From contig NZ_AUCB01000007.1 in the NCBI RefSeq assembly GCF_000429545.1, positions 1 to 64,000 of the forward strand: a stretch of DNA of 64,000 nt, written 5' to 3'. How positions within the stretch are numbered: the first letter of the stretch is position 1; each line of letters opens with the position of its first letter. The DNA is from Arenibacter certesii DSM 19833. Its GTDB lineage: Bacteria; Bacteroidota; Bacteroidia; Flavobacteriales; Flavobacteriaceae. The position numbers and the translations under genes are program-made. Below are positions 52,494 to 63,875 of the stretch, piece after piece. The notes below the pieces were generated by a model. The model had not been told where the DNA came from. It saw only the letters and a program-made list of their open reading frames with translations, and did no database searches.

Positions 52494-55400
52494 TTAATTT
52501 CCGAAATTATATACCAAGGTAAACCCGGTATTGATAGAGGTTTGGGGGAAGGCGGTAGAAACGGCAAATTTAGAAAAGGAATGGTCGTAAAAGAAGAGTG
52601 CATTTAAACTTTTGCTTAACGCATAATCTGCCCTAAATTTTAACGACATAATATTTTTACCAGAGGTTATCTGATTATTATCTATATCTAAATTCCTTAT
52701 TATAGTAACATCGTCCCTAAGGGTTACATCTGCCTTAAGATTTAAGTCACCCTTTAACCGCTGCTGATCGCCACCAATGTTGGTTACAAATTTTACATCT
52801 TTAAATCTATATCCCAAACCTACGGTATACTCCTTCCCATTGATTTCTGTCATTAAATTATTATCAAAACTTAAGGACAAGGCCCTATCCGTTCTAATTT
52901 CAGCTAAGACACTCATGGAATTCCGCATTTCAAAATCGACTTTTACCAAAGGATTAAACTGATCGGTTAACACTACGTTATTCATTATAGTCTCTGGCAG
53001 AAAATCCTGATTTTCCATGTTTACTGGCTCAAGACCTTCATTTACCATCTGGGTACGCTCCAAGTTGGTCTGAAAAGAGTTGATGCTATAAGCAGAACGA
53101 TACCCATGGGTTAAAGAAAAACGATTAAACTTCTCCTTAAACCAGGCATTTCGCATAAGGCCAGTATATTTAATGTTCCAGTTAGGAATTGGAATATTCC
53201 TTAAAGCACCTAGATTCACCTTGTCCGCATCTTGCCCAGTATAGGCCGCAAAAAATGCTGGCAGCAGTACATCTTGACTAGTTTTCCCATATCGCTCAGG
53301 GAATCCATCACCGTCCACTACGCCTGTATCCTGATTTCGCTCTTCCACAATTCTATTTGCCACTGTAAGGCGGTTTTGCTTAAAAGTGTCAAAATTAGTG
53401 GACCCAAACTCGTTGCTCTTATTGAACACCGTGCTGATCATCATGGTAGAAATACTGAAATTTCCAAAATTGTTTCCTAGGAGATTTACGTATTCAAAGG
53501 CATTGTTCCCTAAATCTGCAACATTAAAACTTTCTTTATAGCTTTCTGAGAATTGTCTATCGGCCACCAAATCAATAGTAAGATCCCGCGTTGGCTGTGC
53601 CGTTGCTGTTATATTCAATTGCCTATTGGTGTTTTCCATGTATTGTTGACTAAACTCTGGAAAGGTAGTTAACCAACCATTCTTAGCCGCCTCGAAACGC
53701 ACATCTGCCTGACTACCGAATACGAAACCTATGGTTGGTTTTACCGTACCAATAAACCCGACCGATTTAGTATAACCTGGAAGTACTTTTCCATTATTCT
53801 CACTATAAGTTACATTAACCCTTTTTACCATGGTAAGCACATCTATAAGAGCATTATACCCAGCATCCGACGATTGTTCAACATCATTATTCTCATTGTT
53901 TTGGGCATTGGCAGCCCTAGCCAAAGCAGTCTGCCCCCTAACAGGTGTCCTAGCATTTCTTCTTCCCAATCCGATGGCATCATAGAACTTCTGCATACTA
54001 AGTGAGGTAGTCAAGTTATGCGTATTGGCATTTTGCACCGTATTCACATCCTCTCCTGCCACCTCACGGATAGCATCTCCACCACGTTGCCAGTCAAAAT
54101 TACTGGTATAGGTATATTGGGCATTTATAAAATCGAGAAAAGGGATTTTATCAAACGGGAGTTCATAGTTCAATTGTAATTCTTGTGAGTGTCTATTGGG
54201 TTCGCCAATATCAAAGAATCCATCCCAAAGACCCAATGCAGGATCTATTCCGGAATCTGGGTTTCCATCATCAGCAAAATAGTTTCTTACAATATTGTTG
54301 TTAGAGGCGGTTAGGTTTAAACGTAAGGACTTCGTTAAACTATAATTGATAGCATACTGCCAATTAAAAAGATAATTTCGTTGTTGTAGAAAAGGCAGCT
54401 CTAGTTTTTCTACCCCCGGCTCAAATACATCTCTAAATTTCTGCTGATTAAACGCCCTGTTAAAATTGGATTGCAGCGAGACACTTGCTGGTAACACATT
54501 AATATTTAAATCTTTTAGCCATTTCCAATACCTACTCGTAAATAAGGAGTCCTTTTTCGCAAAAGGTTCAACTGAAAGGGGGTCAAAATTATGATTGTAA
54601 ACAAAGCCTGTCACTACATTTTGATCGTGCAGTTCTGCAATTTCAAAGTCCCGGTGATTAACTTCATTATAAGAATAATTAAAGGTGAAATTCTCCACAT
54701 CGTAAAAACGGGCCTGGGAATCTGCAGCCTTGTCCTTTCTAACTCCTATGAAATTGATGCTTGTTCGCTTGGTGTAATCTTCTCCCTGTTGCCTAACAGC
54801 TTCTGCATCCTCGGCAGTTTGTGCGGCGGCAATCCGATCATTTAGTTTTAAATCATCATATACTGGATCAAACTCGGGAGTAATCACCTGTTCCGAAATA
54901 CCATAATTAAAAGGCAATTGAAGTCCCCATTGTTTTGGGAAAAGTTGACCAAAATTAACATTGGTGACCATATCATAGGAAATAGCATCCTCCCTAGCAC
55001 GTTCATTGGGCATTTGATCTATAGAACCAAATCCGGAGGTACTCTTACTACCTGTCGCGGAAAGGGTAGCAAAATCTGCCATATTCATATCTACCGCTGC
55101 AATAGCTGCCCATCCTCCATTGTTATCCAATCCAGCCAGACGCAGCTCATTAAACCAAACCTCTCCTCTTGCTGGAAGATCATCATCGTTCTTTATCCCC
55201 ACCATCATACTACGGATACTCCCTAAAGAAGGATTACCACGGATACCGATCCTAACTTTCCCTAATGTCCTAGGGTCAAATTCATTTACTTGTACTGCTA
55301 CCCCATCTACTATCTCATAATAATTCACGGTATTAAGACTCTGAGAGGCAATTCCCGCCGATTTAACTTTTGAAAGATCATCTAAAGCCAAATCCAATTG

Positions 55401-58400
55401 GTTAACATTTGGCCATATTTCAGTAGCCGAAGTAGCTCCAAAAGAGGTGAATTGCAATGGCAATTCTATTTGGTAGTAATTCTGTGAGAAATCGGTTCCT
55501 ATCCTTAAAAATCCGACCAAGGGATATTCATCATCAGCATAGTCCGATTCTACTTTCTCTTCTGCATGCATAAACATTTTTAATCGTTTATACTGTCGTA
55601 TATCTACATTAATATTTTTAAAAACACCCCTAGAATCCTTTGGCTCCAAATTATCTACCTTAAAGGACATAGACTGTTCATTTTGCCTGATTATAGTGTT
55701 GTTATTATTTAAGCGTTCTCTCTCGACACCTGGAGGCAAAACATAGGGAATGGGACTTCTATTGGCATTCTCTTCAATATTAACGGCATTTACATCTACT
55801 AAAGTCCCATCGTCCGATGGATCAGAATCTACATCTGGCTGTAGGGATCTAGTGTAGGTTCGCCAATCGCCACGTACAAGATCTAAAGTAGCGAAACGTA
55901 AAATTACATCACTAGAGAATCCGGTAAGGAACATTCGCATAAAGCTAATGGACCTAAAGTCGCTAATCCCACCCTTAGCATCCGTAAAATCACTCAGAGG
56001 TATTTTGTATTGTATCCAACGTTCGTTTAAGTTATCGCCATTAGGCAACGTACGGGTAACTCCTTCCTTAACATCTGTTACATACTTGTCATTAATAGAA
56101 GTTCCGGGTTTAATTTTGATACGATATTCAAAATAGCTATTTACCGTATTCATGGTACCATCCCTATTTATATCCTCCACATCTGGTAAGGTAGTGGACC
56201 CCCTGCTCTTATTACTGACCGTCACTGGAGAATTCCCTTGAGGGTTATTATAATTTAAATAGCGTTGTGGGATACTCCCCTCCCTATCCAAAAAATATTC
56301 ATAATTATCCAACGCCGGATCTTCTGGAGGGCCATTATAGGAAATGCCACCGGCAAAAACATAGGTCGCTTCCTCTTCATCGTCTAGGCCGTCAAAACCC
56401 ACATCTTGTTTCTTTCTGTTATTCTCATCCGCATCAAAAGCGTATACCAAAGATTGGGTCGCAGGCACTTTTCCCCATACTGTTTTATAAGTAAGATCAT
56501 TGGAATCGGGATTCACAGGCAATCCATTTTCGTATTGCTTTCTCCCATCTGGTAGAATATCCTCAGAGATATTTCCAAAGTTTATCACTAGATCCCCTGC
56601 ACTGGAAGCAATTCCATCTACATAGGGGTCCAATACCCAAAACTGAAGATATTCCACATTAGACTGCTCAAAATTGGTACTGTTCAGCGATCGCATTATC
56701 CCTCCCCACTTATCTTCTGGACGTTCTACGTCAAAATTTGGACTTGCGTTATATGGTCCTTTCAATTGGGGATAATAGGCAAGATCCAGGGTGTTTTGCG
56801 CCAAGGTCTGCCCTTGCGGAACATCTTGGTTAAAAACATCTTGGATATATATTCGCCTAGTTTCGTTAGTAGAAATATCATCATCCCTTATAGCGGATGG
56901 TCTTTGGTTTGAGTAGAAAATAGGATCAATTGTATACCATGCCAATTTTGCTCTACCATATCCAGACTCCATGCTATTATCTTCTGCCAAAAACTCTACT
57001 GGCGGACTAGCCAATGACCAACCTAAGAAAGAACGAATATCAATTAAAGACTGGGCCCCTTCAAAATCGTCTAAATAAGTTGTAGTCTCTCCTTGAAAAT
57101 TGGCATTCTTGGGAGAGCTGGGCTTTAAAAAAGCCACTTCCCCACGTACAGATAAATTAGAAGCAACGTCCGTATCAATATTTGGAAGTTTATTAACCAA
57201 ACGCGTTAAGAAGGGAACCTCTGTAGAGAAGTTACTATTTAATCCGAAAATGGTATTGTTCACGGGCTCTACCCCATAATTGGATTTCTGTGTCAACGGT
57301 CTTTCGTTTAGGTTTAACAAGGTACCGCCTAACACAAAATTTTTATTAAACTGATGTTCCACATTAACCCCAGCAAAACGTCTTGTCTGCTGACCGAAAA
57401 CAGCGTTGTTCTCTACAGAAATATTTATTGGGGTATTGGAAGCTTCCAAACTAGGGTCTAGAATTTGTACCGTACCAGCTTGATAATTTACCGTATAATC
57501 TATGCCTTCTTGTAATTGTCGGCCACCTGCAGTTACCCTTACAGATCCATGAGGCACGTTAAAGGCACCTATTGGAATACCACTTGCTCCTTGCGACTTA
57601 TATCTTCCCTTTAGGATAAACTTATTTTTATCGGCATCTTGTTGTGCAGCGGCCGAAGGTAGCGCATACATATTTCTAAATACGTATTTCTTTTGGTTGG
57701 CATTATACCCTTGATCATTATCCACCTTATAGGTACCGCCTCCAAGCAGATCAAACAAAAATTCACCAAACGGCTCTACTTTTGTAAAGATGATGTTACC
57801 CGTTTGGGTGTCTATGGTTATTCCGGGAACAAAGTCAAAAAATCCATCTCCACCAGGTTGAATATCATTGTAATTATTTAACCGGTCTAGATTGAAAACA
57901 TCTAGCAATATTCGCTCTTCCAGCGCCTTAGGCGTGGCAGGCCAACCACTTCCAGGGCCCGACTCTACAGGAGTAATATAATTCCTAGGTGTTGTTTCGT
58001 TATAAAGAATATTAAATTTAAAGTCATCCTGACTCAATTGATATGCACCAGTGGCATAAATATTTTTCATCATAAGGTCCCAGATAGGGTCTACCACATT
58101 GGTAATGTTACTTTTCAGCAACTTTAGGATCAGGGTGTTATTATTCACAGGGATTTCCGCCCCTGGGGACACTGTAGTAGCATCTAATCCACCATTGGCA
58201 AATTCACCTACCTGATATACTTCCCCGTTATAGGTATACTGAAAAGCCACCCCCAGCACTTCATCATTACTTAAACGTTGATTTAGGGAAATATATCCCA
58301 ACTGCGCATTATAATTAAAATCCCTTCCCGGCTCTAGCTTTCTTGCATTTTCCAAAATAGCGTAATCAAAACCCTGATTTACCGAATATCCAGGAACAAC

Positions 58401-59672
58401 AAATCCACTCTTTACGGTAGCAATGTCCCTAATATTACTATTTAATGCCCCACCATTCCCAATGAGTGCTGGATTATAATCGTTTGCAGCATTCCTTGGC
58501 AGATTGCCTGCAGCTGAAGGATTGAAAAAACCGGCAGGAGCACCATTATTTTGTCCGATCCTTGTTCTATCGTTTACTGCCTCCCCTAAATCCTGAATGG
58601 CCACTACATTCCTAATGTTTAAGGTCTGCTGACTTCTATTGGTTACCCAAACTTCTAATCTTGTTATTTGGACCTGACTACGGATATATGGATAATTTTC
58701 CAGGGCCTCATCATAATTATCCCTGAAATAATGTGCTAGAAAAAAGTGTTTATCGGCATCGTAATCTTGAGCTCTGAGCTCAAAATCATTAACTGCACCA
58801 CCACCTTGCGCAACTACTGTATTACTTTGTGAACGTTGTTCGGAAAACACTCCGGTAACAGTGGTTTTTCCAAATTGTAGTTGGGTCTTTACCCCGAACA
58901 AACTCTGTGCCCCAGAAATTAAGGAGCTGTTTAGGGGCATACTCACATTCCCCACCTCGATCTTCTGAAGTATATCATCCTCAGAAGGGGTATAGTCCAA
59001 CTTTACAAGATTTTGAAAATCAAAAGTGGCCTCTGTATCGTAATTAGCGGTCACCTGCAATCTTTCTCCGATCTTGCCCAACATACTTAGGCTAATCCGT
59101 TGATCAAAATCAAAGGATAGATTGGTACGGTTTCGTGGAGAAAGGGAGGGGTTGTCATTTTTCTGCCAAATTACACCCAGATCCATAGCTACGGAACCCT
59201 GAGGGATTACTTCAATAGTATTGCCCCCAAAAACACTTTCAAAAAAATTGTTGTTAACGTAAAAATTGGGAAGTAAATTTTTCCTTGCTGCTTCACTACC
59301 CTCCTTTTTTCCGGAATAGGCATCAATTTTCTCCTTGAAATAGGCCTTCATTCCTTCTCTACGGGCCAATTCCATATACTCCTCTGGAGTTAGAATAATG
59401 GGGTAACTAATATCAAAATCACCTACAGTTACCGAATAAATATAACGGTCCATTTGAGGATCATAGGTATATTTTGAAACGATGCTTTCGGGATTCTCCA
59501 TTACCATCTTCCCCAAGGCAAACCCGGTCTTTACCGAGTCTATCTCTTGGGAAGTATTTTCTTCATCGTCTATATCTTGCGCCAAGACATTGAAGCCCGC
59601 TCCCAAAAAAAACACGAATAGAAAAAAACCCTTAAGTAAGGATGTAAGATTAAATTTAGCCCCCTTTTTCAA
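52494..59672 (-). CDS. sprA: Type IX secretion translocon / gliding motility protein SprA
   Basis: SprA is the very large outer membrane barrel through which type IX secretion clients pass; it is needed for gliding and surface adhesin export. The 2392-residue protein is full length for the family. It has a signal peptide (ending GFNVLAQ), repeated SprA N-terminal modules (about 60-250 and again in the middle) and an extensive C-terminal barrel ending GFTLVYNFGN. It begins 5 bp after ruvA ends, the conserved flavobacterial order. It would export the giant adhesin encoded at 27938-32815. Confidence 0.97.
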   Translation of the reverse strand: MKKGAKFNLTSLLKGFFLFVFFLGAGFNVLAQDIDDEENTSQEIDSVKTGFALGKMVMENPESIVSKYTYDPQMDRYIYSVTVGDFDISYPIILTPEEYMELARREGMKAYFKEKIDAYSGKKEGSEAARKNLLPNFYVNNNFFESVFGGNTIEVIPQGSVAMDLGVIWQKNDNPSLSPRNRTNLSFDFDQRISLSMLGKIGERLQVTANYDTEATFDFQNLVKLDYTPSEDDILQKIEVGNVSMPLNSSLISGAQSLFGVKTQLQFGKTTVTGVFSEQRSQSNTVVAQGGGAVNDFELRAQDYDADKHFFLAHYFRDNYDEALENYPYIRSQVQITRLEVWVTNRSQQTLNIRNVVAIQDLGEAVNDRTRIGQNNGAPAGFFNPSAAGNLPRNAANDYNPALIGNGGALNSNIRDIATVKSGFVVPGYSVNQGFDYAILENARKLEPGRDFNYNAQLGYISLNQRLSNDEVLGVAFQYTYNGEVYQVGEFANGGLDATTVSPGAEIPVNNNTLILKLLKSNITNVVDPIWDLMMKNIYATGAYQLSQDDFKFNILYNETTPRNYITPVESGPGSGWPATPKALEERILLDVFNLDRLNNYNDIQPGGDGFFDFVPGITIDTQTGNIIFTKVEPFGEFLFDLLGGGTYKVDNDQGYNANQKKYVFRNMYALPSAAAQQDADKNKFILKGRYKSQGASGIPIGAFNVPHGSVRVTAGGRQLQEGIDYTVNYQAGTVQILDPSLEASNTPINISVENNAVFGQQTRRFAGVNVEHQFNKNFVLGGTLLNLNERPLTQKSNYGVEPVNNTIFGLNSNFSTEVPFLTRLVNKLPNIDTDVASNLSVRGEVAFLKPSSPKNANFQGETTTYLDDFEGAQSLIDIRSFLGWSLASPPVEFLAEDNSMESGYGRAKLAWYTIDPIFYSNQRPSAIRDDDISTNETRRIYIQDVFNQDVPQGQTLAQNTLDLAYYPQLKGPYNASPNFDVERPEDKWGGIMRSLNSTNFEQSNVEYLQFWVLDPYVDGIASSAGDLVINFGNISEDILPDGRKQYENGLPVNPDSNDLTYKTVWGKVPATQSLVYAFDADENNRKKQDVGFDGLDDEEEATYVFAGGISYNGPPEDPALDNYEYFLDREGSIPQRYLNYNNPQGNSPVTVSNKSRGSTTLPDVEDINRDGTMNTVNSYFEYRIKIKPGTSINDKYVTDVKEGVTRTLPNGDNLNERWIQYKIPLSDFTDAKGGISDFRSISFMRMFLTGFSSDVILRFATLDLVRGDWRTYTRSLQPDVDSDPSDDGTLVDVNAVNIEENANRSPIPYVLPPGVERERLNNNNTIIRQNEQSMSFKVDNLEPKDSRGVFKNINVDIRQYKRLKMFMHAEEKVESDYADDEYPLVGFLRIGTDFSQNYYQIELPLQFTSFGATSATEIWPNVNQLDLALDDLSKVKSAGIASQSLNTVNYYEIVDGVAVQVNEFDPRTLGKVRIGIRGNPSLGSIRSMMVGIKNDDDLPARGEVWFNELRLAGLDNNGGWAAIAAVDMNMADFATLSATGSKSTSGFGSIDQMPNERAREDAISYDMVTNVNFGQLFPKQWGLQLPFNYGISEQVITPEFDPVYDDLKLNDRIAAAQTAEDAEAVRQQGEDYTKRTSINFIGVRKDKAADSQARFYDVENFTFNYSYNEVNHRDFEIAELHDQNVVTGFVYNHNFDPLSVEPFAKKDSLFTSRYWKWLKDLNINVLPASVSLQSNFNRAFNQQKFRDVFEPGVEKLELPFLQQRNYLFNWQYAINYSLTKSLRLNLTASNNNIVRNYFADDGNPDSGIDPALGLWDGFFDIGEPNRHSQELQLNYELPFDKIPFLDFINAQYTYTSNFDWQRGGDAIREVAGEDVNTVQNANTHNLTTSLSMQKFYDAIGLGRRNARTPVRGQTALARAANAQNNENNDVEQSSDAGYNALIDVLTMVKRVNVTYSENNGKVLPGYTKSVGFIGTVKPTIGFVFGSQADVRFEAAKNGWLTTFPEFSQQYMENTNRQLNITATAQPTRDLTIDLVADRQFSESYKESFNVADLGNNAFEYVNLLGNNFGNFSISTMMISTVFNKSNEFGSTNFDTFKQNRLTVANRIVEERNQDTGVVDGDGFPERYGKTSQDVLLPAFFAAYTGQDADKVNLGALRNIPIPNWNIKYTGLMRNAWFKEKFNRFSLTHGYRSAYSINSFQTNLERTQMVNEGLEPVNMENQDFLPETIMNNVVLTDQFNPLVKVDFEMRNSMSVLAEIRTDRALSLSFDNNLMTEINGKEYTVGLGYRFKDVKFVTNIGGDQQRLKGDLNLKADVTLRDDVTIIRNLDIDNNQITSGKNIMSLKFRADYALSKSLNALFFYDHSFSKFAVSTAFPQTSINTGFTLVYNFGN

Positions 59673-59677
59673 ATTTG

Positions 59678-60259
59678 TTATAAATTTTTAAGCGCAAATT
59701 TTATGATATCTTCAACGCTTAGTCCGGAATCTTGTGCAATAGCCTTGTCCACCACTTTTTCAGCTTGCTTGCGAACAAATCCAAGAACCTCTAATGCTGA
59801 TAACGCTTCATCTTTATTTGTATTGCTTGGTGGTACGGAAAGTTCATCAATATCATAAATTTTCAGAATCTTGTCTTTTAAGTCTAAAATAACCCTTTGC
59901 GATGTTTTGGCACCAATCCCCTTTACTCCTTGTATTGTCTTGGCATCTCCAACAGCAATGGCATCTCTGATCTGAGACGGACTTAAAGAAGACAACATAG
60001 TTCTGGCCGTAGCGGCGCCAATACCCGAAACAGTCAATAGCAATCTAAAAATCTCACGTTCCGATTTTTCCCAAAAACCAAACAAGCTATGAGAATCTTC
60101 CTTCACTTGCAGATGGGTATACACCTGAACATTTTCAGAATCCCCAATCTTGGAAAACGTATGTAGTGAAATATTAACAAAATAGCCTACTCCTCCACAA
60201 TCTATAACGATATAGGTCGGATTTTTTTCTACTAATTTTCCTCGTAAATGGGTAATCAT
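59678..60259 (-). CDS. ruvA: Holliday junction branch migration protein RuvA
   Basis: RuvA binds four-way DNA junctions and loads the RuvB motor. The 193-residue protein starts MITHLRGKLVEKNPTYIVID, has the helix-hairpin-helix pair (LLTVSGIGAATARTML, IQGVKGIGAKTSQRVI) and a C-terminal RuvB-binding domain (EALSALEVLGFVRKQAEK). It is the first gene of the ruvA-sprA pair, with 142 bp upstream to the malic enzyme gene. Confidence 0.97.
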   Translation of the reverse strand: MITHLRGKLVEKNPTYIVIDCGGVGYFVNISLHTFSKIGDSENVQVYTHLQVKEDSHSLFGFWEKSEREIFRLLLTVSGIGAATARTMLSSLSPSQIRDAIAVGDAKTIQGVKGIGAKTSQRVILDLKDKILKIYDIDELSVPPSNTNKDEALSALEVLGFVRKQAEKVVDKAIAQDSGLSVEDIIKFALKNL

Positions 60260-60401
60260 TGATCAGTTATTGGTTTAATATTAATTTTTAAACAAGATGC
60301 CATTATCAATAAGGCTCTTTAAAAAAATGTACCAAAAAGAGGCTGTTCCCTTTTAGATACATTTATTTTAGAATAGGAAGTTGCGATCAATCAAATTGAA
60401 A

Positions 60402-62699
60402 TTATCTTTTGGCTCCCCTTGCAATTCTTCTTTTCTCCCTTTCTTGTGCGTCTATTACCGCTACTGCGGTCATATTCACCATCTCCTCTACACTTGCACC
60501 TAATTGCAGAATGTGTATAGACCGTCTTAGGCCAACCATAATTGGTCCTATGGAATCTGCCTGATTTAATTCTTTCAACAGTTTATACGTAATATTCGCC
60601 GATTCCAAATTAGGGAATATTAGCGTATTTACCTTTTTACCGGATATTTTGGAGAATGGAAATTTCTCTTGATGTAATTCCTTGTTCAAGGCAAAATCTG
60701 TTTGAATTTCTCCATCTACTTGTAGTTCTGGATATTTTTCGTGCAATATTTTTACAGCTTCCCTAACTTTTAAGGCATGTGGATGCGAAGAAGACCCAAA
60801 ATTAGCATAGGACAACAAGGCCATAACGGGGGTAAAACCAAAAGTACTGGCCACATTAGCCGTCATCTTCGCAATTTCTGCAATTTCTTCGGCATTGGGA
60901 TCTATATTAATAGAGGTATCTGCCAAGAACATAGGCCCTCTTTCGGTAATCATAATATTTACCGTGGATACCTTCTTCACATTTGCCGCCCTTCCTATCA
61001 CTTCAAAAACCGGCTTTACTACAGTGGGATAGGCACGGGAATATCCAGAAATCATACCGTCTCCATCACCCTCCAGCACCATCATGGAACCGAAATAATT
61101 TCGCTCCCTCATTTTCCTTTTAGCGCCATAGAGGCTCACCCCACTACGTTTTCTATTTTCAAAAAATCTTTCAGCATAGCGATTTCTTTGTTCAGCGGTC
61201 TCATCGGACTGCGTATCAATAATTTCTATTTCAGCATCAAATTCAAGCTCCTTCATCAGTTCCTCAATCACCTTTCTATTCCCTAATAATATCGGGATCG
61301 CTATTCCATCATCATAAGCGATTTGGGCAGCTTTTAGAACATCTATATGGTCTGCTTCCGCAAAGACAATTTTCTTGGGATCCATTTTGGCGCGATCGTG
61401 CAGCAATCGGACCACTTTATTATCATTCCCTGAGCGTTGCCATAATTCTTCCCTATACTTGTCCCAATCTTCAATAGGCACCTTTGCTACCCCGCTATCC
61501 ATAGCAGCTTTTGCCACTGCTGGCGGAATTTCCAAAATCAGTCTAGGATCAAAGGGTTTTGGAATTATGTAATCCCTACCAAATGTAAGTCGGGTTAAAC
61601 CGTAGGTAATATTCACCTGCTCTGGCACCGTTTCTTCGGTGAGTTCGGCCAAGGCTTTTACTGCTGCCATTTTCATGGCTTCATTTATCTTTGTCGCCCT
61701 CACATCCAAAGCACCCCTAAATATAAATGGGAATCCTAGAACATTGTTTACTTGGTTGGGATGGTCAGATCTACCAGTAGCCATAATAATATCTTTCCTA
61801 GTATTTATGGCCAGGTTATAATCAATTTCCGGATTTGGATTAGACATGGCAAACACAATAGGATCCTTCGCCATGGATAATAGCATTTCCGGGCTAAGTA
61901 TATCTGCTTTGGAGAGCCCAATAAACACTTCTGCATCTATCATAGCCTCTTCCAAAGTATCTATTTGTCTGTCTGTAGCAAATTCTAATTTTTCACCACT
62001 AAGGTCAGGTCTATCTCTACGGATAACCCCCTTACTATCTAACATAACTATATTTTCATCTCTTGCACCAAACGCTTTGTACAATCGGGTACATGAAACT
62101 GCAGCTGCTCCGGCACCACTCACTACAATACGCACCTCTTCCATCTTTTTGCCGGTGAGCTTTAGCGCATTTAGCAAGGCCGCTGCAGAGATAATTGCGG
62201 TTCCGTGCTGATCGTCATGCATTACGGGAATATCCAATTCTTCTTTTAGCCGTCTCTCTATTTCGAATGCTTCTGGGGCTTTAATATCCTCTAAGTTTAT
62301 TCCACCAAAGGTTGGTGATATAATTTTCACTGTTTCTATAAATTTCTCTACATCCGTAGTATCCATTTCAATATCGATACTATCTATATCCGCGAAAATT
62401 TTGAACAATAGGCTCTTCCCTTCCATTACGGGCTTGGAAGCCTCAGGGCCAATATCACCTAGGCCCAATACGGCAGTTCCGTTAGATATTACCGCTACAA
62501 GGTTTCCCTTAGCGGTATACTTATATACATTGTCCTTGTCTTTTGCAATTTCCAAACAGGGTTCCGCAACCCCGGGAGAATATGCGAGACCTAGATCACG
62601 CTGTGTAGAATAGGGCTTTGTAGGGACTATTTTAATTTTTCCTGGTTGGGGTTTTGCATGATAAACTAAAGCTTCACGCCTGGTCCTTTGCTTACTCAT
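60402..62699 (-). CDS. maeB: NADP-dependent malic enzyme, MaeB type
   Basis: This enzyme oxidatively decarboxylates malate to pyruvate with NADP. The 765-residue protein joins an N-terminal malic domain (YSTQRDLGLAYSPGVAEPCL, HDDQHGTAI), a NAD(P)-binding domain (VVSGAGAAAVSCTRL) and a C-terminal phosphotransacetylase-like domain (about 430-765) that usually regulates activity and lacks acetyltransferase function in known cases. Length is normal for MaeB. Confidence 0.95.
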   Translation of the reverse strand: MSKQRTRREALVYHAKPQPGKIKIVPTKPYSTQRDLGLAYSPGVAEPCLEIAKDKDNVYKYTAKGNLVAVISNGTAVLGLGDIGPEASKPVMEGKSLLFKIFADIDSIDIEMDTTDVEKFIETVKIISPTFGGINLEDIKAPEAFEIERRLKEELDIPVMHDDQHGTAIISAAALLNALKLTGKKMEEVRIVVSGAGAAAVSCTRLYKAFGARDENIVMLDSKGVIRRDRPDLSGEKLEFATDRQIDTLEEAMIDAEVFIGLSKADILSPEMLLSMAKDPIVFAMSNPNPEIDYNLAINTRKDIIMATGRSDHPNQVNNVLGFPFIFRGALDVRATKINEAMKMAAVKALAELTEETVPEQVNITYGLTRLTFGRDYIIPKPFDPRLILEIPPAVAKAAMDSGVAKVPIEDWDKYREELWQRSGNDNKVVRLLHDRAKMDPKKIVFAEADHIDVLKAAQIAYDDGIAIPILLGNRKVIEELMKELEFDAEIEIIDTQSDETAEQRNRYAERFFENRKRSGVSLYGAKRKMRERNYFGSMMVLEGDGDGMISGYSRAYPTVVKPVFEVIGRAANVKKVSTVNIMITERGPMFLADTSINIDPNAEEIAEIAKMTANVASTFGFTPVMALLSYANFGSSSHPHALKVREAVKILHEKYPELQVDGEIQTDFALNKELHQEKFPFSKISGKKVNTLIFPNLESANITYKLLKELNQADSIGPIMVGLRRSIHILQLGASVEEMVNMTAVAVIDAQEREKRRIARGAKR

Positions 62700-62718
62700 A
62701 AGGTTTTGTTTTGAAAAA

Positions 62719-62726
62719 CAAAGTTA
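62719..62726 (-). promoter_or_regulatory. Candidate -7 element of the malic enzyme gene
   Basis: The minus strand reads TAACTTTG, a perfect TAnnTTTG, 19 bp before the ATG. No TTG lies at the proper distance upstream. Confidence 0.4.
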
Positions 62727-62951
62727 ACAGTATTCTTTAAACTATAAAGATTAAAAAATGATAAGCTATCGGATCCGTGTACTAATTTAAGAAAGAAGCA
62801 TGGTAAGCAGTATTGAATTTATATATGCCCAAGCTTATACAAGAAGCAATTCGTGCCCCCTAAATTTATAGTGATCCAAACTGATGTTAGCTTAAGTTCT
62901 GTTCTCGGGCCTCACCGCGGGAGGGACACACTACGCTATACTTTTCTTATT

Positions 62952-63875
62952 TTACTTCTTAAGAAAGTCAATATTCCTGGTAAGTCCAGAAAATTTGGTT
63001 CGTTTTACGGCAGACTTTTGGAATACTTTTCTAAAAACCTCCTCTGTAATTTCTTCCCAATCCTTTTTTGTCATGGAGAGCAATTCCGGTTTAGGGTCAA
63101 ATAAAGGTTCTTGATGGGGTTTGGAGAAGCGGTTCCACGGGCATACGTCTTGGCATACATCACAACCAAACATCCAATCATCAAATTTTCCATGAAATTC
63201 TGCTGGAAGCTCATTTTTTAATTCGATGGTAAAATAGGAAATACATTTACTACCGTCCACCACATATGGGGCTACAATAGCCTTGGTTGGACAGGCATCC
63301 AAACAAGCAGTACAGGTACCGCAGTGATCTGTAACCCGGGAATCGTACTCCAGTTCCAGATCTATAATCAATTCGGCAATAAAATAAAACGAACCCACTT
63401 GTTGGGTCAATAAATTACTGTGCTTTCCAATCCACCCTAGGCCGCTTTTAGCTGCCCAGGCTTTATCCAATACTGGAGCGGAATCTACAAAAGCCCTTCC
63501 GTTAACCTCGCCTATTTCTTCAGAAATAAATTCTTGCAGCTGCTTGAGTTTCGTTTTTATTACATAGTGATAATCCTGCCCATAAGCGTATTTGGAAATC
63601 TTATAAGTACCATCCAACTGTTTTTCCTCAGGGTAATAATTGAGCAATAAAGAGATGACAGATTTTGACCCTTCAACTAGTTTAGTAGGATCTAAACGTT
63701 TGTCAAAATTATTTTCCATATACTGCATTTCCCCATTCATATTGTTTCGAAGCCATTTTTCCAATCTAGGAGCTTCCTCCTCCAGAAATTCAGCTTTAGA
63801 AATTCCGCAGGACAAAAAACCGAGGCGTTTTGCTTCGGTTTTTATAAGTTCGGTATTCTTTTGATGGGCAGACAT
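62952..63875 (-). CDS. queG: Epoxyqueuosine reductase
   Basis: QueG reduces epoxyqueuosine to queuosine in tRNA, using cobalamin and two 4Fe-4S clusters. The 307-residue protein has the N-terminal cobalamin domain ([47 protein letters not shown]). It also has both ferredoxin-type cysteine sets: [16 protein letters not shown], and [13 protein letters not shown] with a preceding Cys in MFGC. It is a single gene after a 252-bp gap from the malic enzyme gene. Confidence 0.96.
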   Translation of the reverse strand: MSAHQKNTELIKTEAKRLGFLSCGISKAEFLEEEAPRLEKWLRNNMNGEMQYMENNFDKRLDPTKLVEGSKSVISLLLNYYPEEKQLDGTYKISKYAYGQDYHYVIKTKLKQLQEFISEEIGEVNGRAFVDSAPVLDKAWAAKSGLGWIGKHSNLLTQQVGSFYFIAELIIDLELEYDSRVTDHCGTCTACLDACPTKAIVAPYVVDGSKCISYFTIELKNELPAEFHGKFDDWMFGCDVCQDVCPWNRFSKPHQEPLFDPKPELLSMTKKDWEEITEEVFRKVFQKSAVKRTKFSGLTRNIDFLKK